A DNA stretch of 64,000 nucleotides from Sorangium cellulosum So ce56. GTDB lineage: Bacteria; Myxococcota_A; Polyangia; Polyangiales; Polyangiaceae. Each line of letters opens with the position of its first letter. Positions within the stretch are counted from its first letter, which is position 1. A program made the position numbers and the translations under genes. This document shows positions 61,863-64,000 of this stretch, piece by piece. The DNA lies in contig NC_010162.1 of assembly GCF_000067165.1 (NCBI RefSeq), forward strand, positions 5,959,001-6,023,000, read 5' to 3'. Under the pieces are notes generated by a model. The model worked only from the letters and a program-made list of their open reading frames with translations. It had not been told where the DNA came from and made no database searches.

Positions 61863-62528
61863 TCAACGGCCGCCGCGCGAGACCTCGAGGTCCCAGAGCG
61901 CGTAGAGCACGTCGACGTCGTACTCGGTGTGTCGCCAGCCGGGGTGGAGCCGGTAGCTGCGCGGGAGCAGGCCAGAAGCCAGGATGGCGTCCGTCTGCTC
62001 GGCGAAGGTGTAAAGATACATCTTCACGCCGGTCAGCTCGGCGTCCGAGAGCGGGCGCGCGTGGCGCTCGTGGAGCCGGACGTTCGGCCTCCGCTCGACG
62101 ATGCTCACCAGCAGGCGGCCGCCTGGGCGCATCGCGCCGGCCAGGTTCTTGAGCACGAGCGGGAGATCGTCGCAGAACTCGAGGGTGCCGAGCGCGAGGG
62201 CGACGTCGAACCGCCCCCAGGAGCGGGGGATCGGGAGGTGGTAGTCGTGCCGGTGATAGGCGCCGTGGGGCCGCTTCTCGCGCGCGATCTCGAGCATCCC
62301 CTCGGCGATGTCGAAGCCCACGACCTCGACGGACGGCGGGAGATCGCGCGTGAGGTGGCCCGGGCCGCAGCCCGCGTCGAGCACGCGGGCGCCCTCGGCG
62401 ACCGCCTCGCGCAGGAACGCGCGCACGGGCTTCTCGTAGTGCTGGATGTCTTTCCAGGTGGAGACGTAGTCGGGCGCGAAGTCCTCGTAGTAATCGACGA
62501 GCCGCTCGATCCGGGTCGCTCGCTTCAT
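61863..62528 (-). CDS. SAM-dependent methyltransferase
   Basis: 221 residues from ATG 62528, with AAAGGCG just upstream; longer in-frame sequence overlaps the epimerase. It is a class I methyltransferase with motif I VLDAGCGPGHLTRDL, motif II VVGFDIAEGMLEIA, then RFDVALALGTLEFCDDLP and MRPGGRLLVSIVERRP. The N-terminal DYYEDFAPDYVSTWKDI is typical of ubiquinone/sterol-type (Methyltransf_25) enzymes. It follows the epimerase by 8 bp, so the two are one operon; the acceptor may be a lipid or sugar. Confidence 0.9.
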   Translation of the reverse strand: MKRATRIERLVDYYEDFAPDYVSTWKDIQHYEKPVRAFLREAVAEGARVLDAGCGPGHLTRDLPPSVEVVGFDIAEGMLEIAREKRPHGAYHRHDYHLPIPRSWGRFDVALALGTLEFCDDLPLVLKNLAGAMRPGGRLLVSIVERRPNVRLHERHARPLSDAELTGVKMYLYTFAEQTDAILASGLLPRSYRLHPGWRHTEYDVDVLYALWDLEVSRGGR

Positions 62529-62536
62529 GACGCCTT

Positions 62537-63514
62537 TCAGGTGATGTCGTCGACCGCCTGGACGGTCTCCTGGATGTCGTGCTCGTGCGTGTAGCCGAGG
62601 ATGTCGCGCGCCCGCCGATCGTCGACCATGCACACGTAACGGATGTGATCGAGCTCGGGGGCCGGGAACGAGGTCGCCCTGAACCGCCAGAGCCGCGGGA
62701 TGATCGTCTGCATGACGAAGTGCGGGATCGCCGCGCGCGCCCGGCCGGTCATCTCGATGACGCGCGAGAGCGGCAGCGGCGCGGGCCCCGCGAGGTTGAA
62801 GATCCCGCGCACGCCGGGGCGGAGCGCCGCGAGGATCGCGGAGACCACGTCGTCCTGGTGGATGACCTGCACCATCGGGTCGAAGCCGAGGAGGGTCGGG
62901 ATCACGTTGAGCCGGAGGTAGTTCGACGGCGCGTTCCGCACGGAGCCGAGGATGTGGACCGGCCTGAGGATGACCGTCTCGGTCTGGGGGTGCTTCCAGA
63001 AGAACGACTGCGCCAGCATGTCGACCTCGATGAGGTCGCGGATCTCGCTGAACGACGCGCCGCCGAGCAGCGGGGCGTCCTCGGTGATGAACTGCGGGTT
63101 GTCGGGGCGCGGCCCGTAGGCGTTCGCGCTCGACAGCACGATGAGCTTGGGCACGTCGTACTGCGCGACGAACTCGAGCAGCCGCTGGAACCCAGCGAGG
63201 TTCCAGCTGTGGTGCTCCATCTGGCTCACCCGCGGATCGTGCATGACCCCGAGGTGGACCACCGCGGCGAGCTGCTCCTGGCGGAAGATGTCCTGGGTCT
63301 TCTTGCGGCGGATGTCGATCTGGTGATGCTCGATGTCCTTGGGGCGCCCCTCGAAGCTGCGCCGGTCGACGCCGATCACGCGCCGCTCGCGGTGGAGGCG
63401 CCGCGCCAGGCGCCGCCCGAGGCGACCACAGATGCCGGTGATGAGGATGGACCGGAGGGACGGATCGGTGTCCGCGGCGGGACGGCGGCCTCGACCGAGC
63501 ATTCGTTCGCTCAT
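62537..63514 (-). CDS. NAD-dependent epimerase/dehydratase (extended SDR)
   Basis: 325 residues from ATG 63514; ATG 63502 is nearby, and longer in-frame sequence is antisense to the acyltransferase gene. It has a Rossmann fold with ILITGICGRLGRRLARRL at the N-terminus (GxxGxxG), VIGVDRRSFEG, VVHLGVMHDPRVS and SSANAYGPRPDNP, where the usual YxxxK catalytic pair is not obvious, and IHQDDVVSAILAALR then GIFNLAGPAPLPLS. It is a nucleotide-sugar or lipid-modifying SDR. It is divergent from the acyltransferase gene, with 87 bp between starts. Confidence 0.88.
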   Translation of the reverse strand: MSERMLGRGRRPAADTDPSLRSILITGICGRLGRRLARRLHRERRVIGVDRRSFEGRPKDIEHHQIDIRRKKTQDIFRQEQLAAVVHLGVMHDPRVSQMEHHSWNLAGFQRLLEFVAQYDVPKLIVLSSANAYGPRPDNPQFITEDAPLLGGASFSEIRDLIEVDMLAQSFFWKHPQTETVILRPVHILGSVRNAPSNYLRLNVIPTLLGFDPMVQVIHQDDVVSAILAALRPGVRGIFNLAGPAPLPLSRVIEMTGRARAAIPHFVMQTIIPRLWRFRATSFPAPELDHIRYVCMVDDRRARDILGYTHEHDIQETVQAVDDIT

Positions 63515-63601
63515 CGGAGCGACGGTCGCTTCGAGGAGGCCGATGGTCAAGCCCTTCGTGCCGGTGCAGGCCCACGCGAGTTTTGCTATCGTCCGCCGCT
63601 C

Positions 63602-64000
63602 ATGGCCAGCAGAACGACGCTCGCCAGGCTGAGCCACTTCGTCACCCACAGCGCGCTGCCGCTGGCGCGCGTCGGGGTCGACAGCCTGCGCGGCACGATC
63701 GACGACGCGACCATCCGGCTGCTCGGTCAGGACTTCGAGGACCGTCTGCGCCGGGTCGCGCTGCCTCACGCGGCGGACGGGGTCGACCCCTTCGGGCTCG
63801 ACCGGGAGTGGGCGAAGTACGCGGTCGGGGTCGCCGCGTTCTTTCATCGTTTCTATTTCCGGACCGAGGTGTTCGGCATCGAGCGCGTCCCGGCCGGCCG
63901 TGTGCTCCTCATCGCGAACCACTCGGGCCAGCTCCCGTTCGACGGCATGCTCATCGCGGCCTCGCTGTTCCTGGACGCGGAGCCGCCGCGCGTGATGCGG
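63602..64000 (+). CDS. PlsC-like acyltransferase, N-terminal part (3' end outside window)
   Basis: 133 residues visible from ATG 63602, running off the window. The N-terminal ~90 residues are helical, then FFHRFYFRTEVFGIERVPAG leads to LIANHSGQLPFDGMLI. The NHSGxxPxD signature is a variant of the HX4D acyl-transfer motif of PlsC/LPLAT enzymes; His and Asp are present. It is probably a membrane-associated glycerolipid-type acyltransferase that acts with the neighbouring epimerase and methyltransferase on a lipid or pigment, though this is inference. Confidence 0.82.
   Translation, partial: MASRTTLARLSHFVTHSALPLARVGVDSLRGTIDDATIRLLGQDFEDRLRRVALPHAADGVDPFGLDREWAKYAVGVAAFFHRFYFRTEVFGIERVPAGRVLLIANHSGQLPFDGMLIAASLFLDAEPPRVMR

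Noticed and set aside
63515..63922. N-terminal extension of the epimerase frame
   Set aside because: It lies antisense to the acyltransferase gene, which has a clear NHSGxxPxD motif; the Rossmann fold begins after 63514.

Overview
The window is one contiguous stretch of very GC-rich (about 70% or more) chromosomal DNA. Several features point to a myxobacterium of the Sorangium/Polyangium type: a DUF4150/Rhs effector, a bacterial Ser/Thr kinase, a matrixin ending in a MYXO-CTERM-like tail, Gly-rich lipoproteins next to a TonB receptor, and many lipoproteins and TPR proteins. This assignment is an inference from gene content and composition; there is no rRNA to confirm it. I see no tRNA, rRNA, CRISPR array or insertion sequence.

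Layout. 1-6.9 kb is an accessory island: the tail of an unknown gene, a large DUF4150-Rhs polymorphic toxin whose C-terminal domain looks caspase-like (His1254/Cys1295), and, on both sides of it, two paralogous genes whose C-terminal halves resemble serpins. 6.9-10.3 kb holds hisC, a TPR lipoprotein and a secreted regulatory-domain lipoprotein. 10.4-19.3 kb is a tightly coupled respiratory complex I operon, nuoE-F-J-K-L-M-N, without A-D, G, H or I. 20-31 kb is a mixed region: zinc-ribbon/DUF4234 protein, DUF2752 membrane protein, hemerythrin, Ser/Thr kinase, DEDDh exonuclease, spermidine-synthase-like membrane protein, a frameshifted metalloprotease-like gene, a HAD protein without its nucleophile, and an AAA ATPase. 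31.1-31.8 kb is gene-poor and carries two 21-bp tandem arrays.

31.8-43.5 kb holds a divergent AraC regulator/aldo-keto reductase pair, a eukaryote-type ileS with a large insertion, a Uma2 nuclease, thiE, two family-4 glycosyltransferases and thiG. 43.6-53 kb holds a secreted protein and matrixin pair, RNase D (apparently with a CTG start), an MscS channel, bioB, a degenerate PilT-like ATPase, and thiC coupled to a lipoprotein. 53-60.2 kb is a TonB energy-transduction cluster (tonB, exbB, exbD, exbD) divergent from a TonB-dependent receptor and a Gly/Ala-repeat lipoprotein. 60.4-64 kb holds an unknown coiled-coil membrane protein, a methyltransferase, an NAD-dependent epimerase and the start of a glycerolipid-type acyltransferase.

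The most interesting candidate system is the 0.4-6.8 kb island: a putative caspase-like Rhs toxin bracketed by two serpin-like proteins, which suggests, without proving it, immunity by protease inhibition. Other points of note are catalytically degenerate paralogs (HAD, PilT-like), twin palindromes in front of exbB, and a Shine-Dalgarno site buried in a hairpin before thiC.
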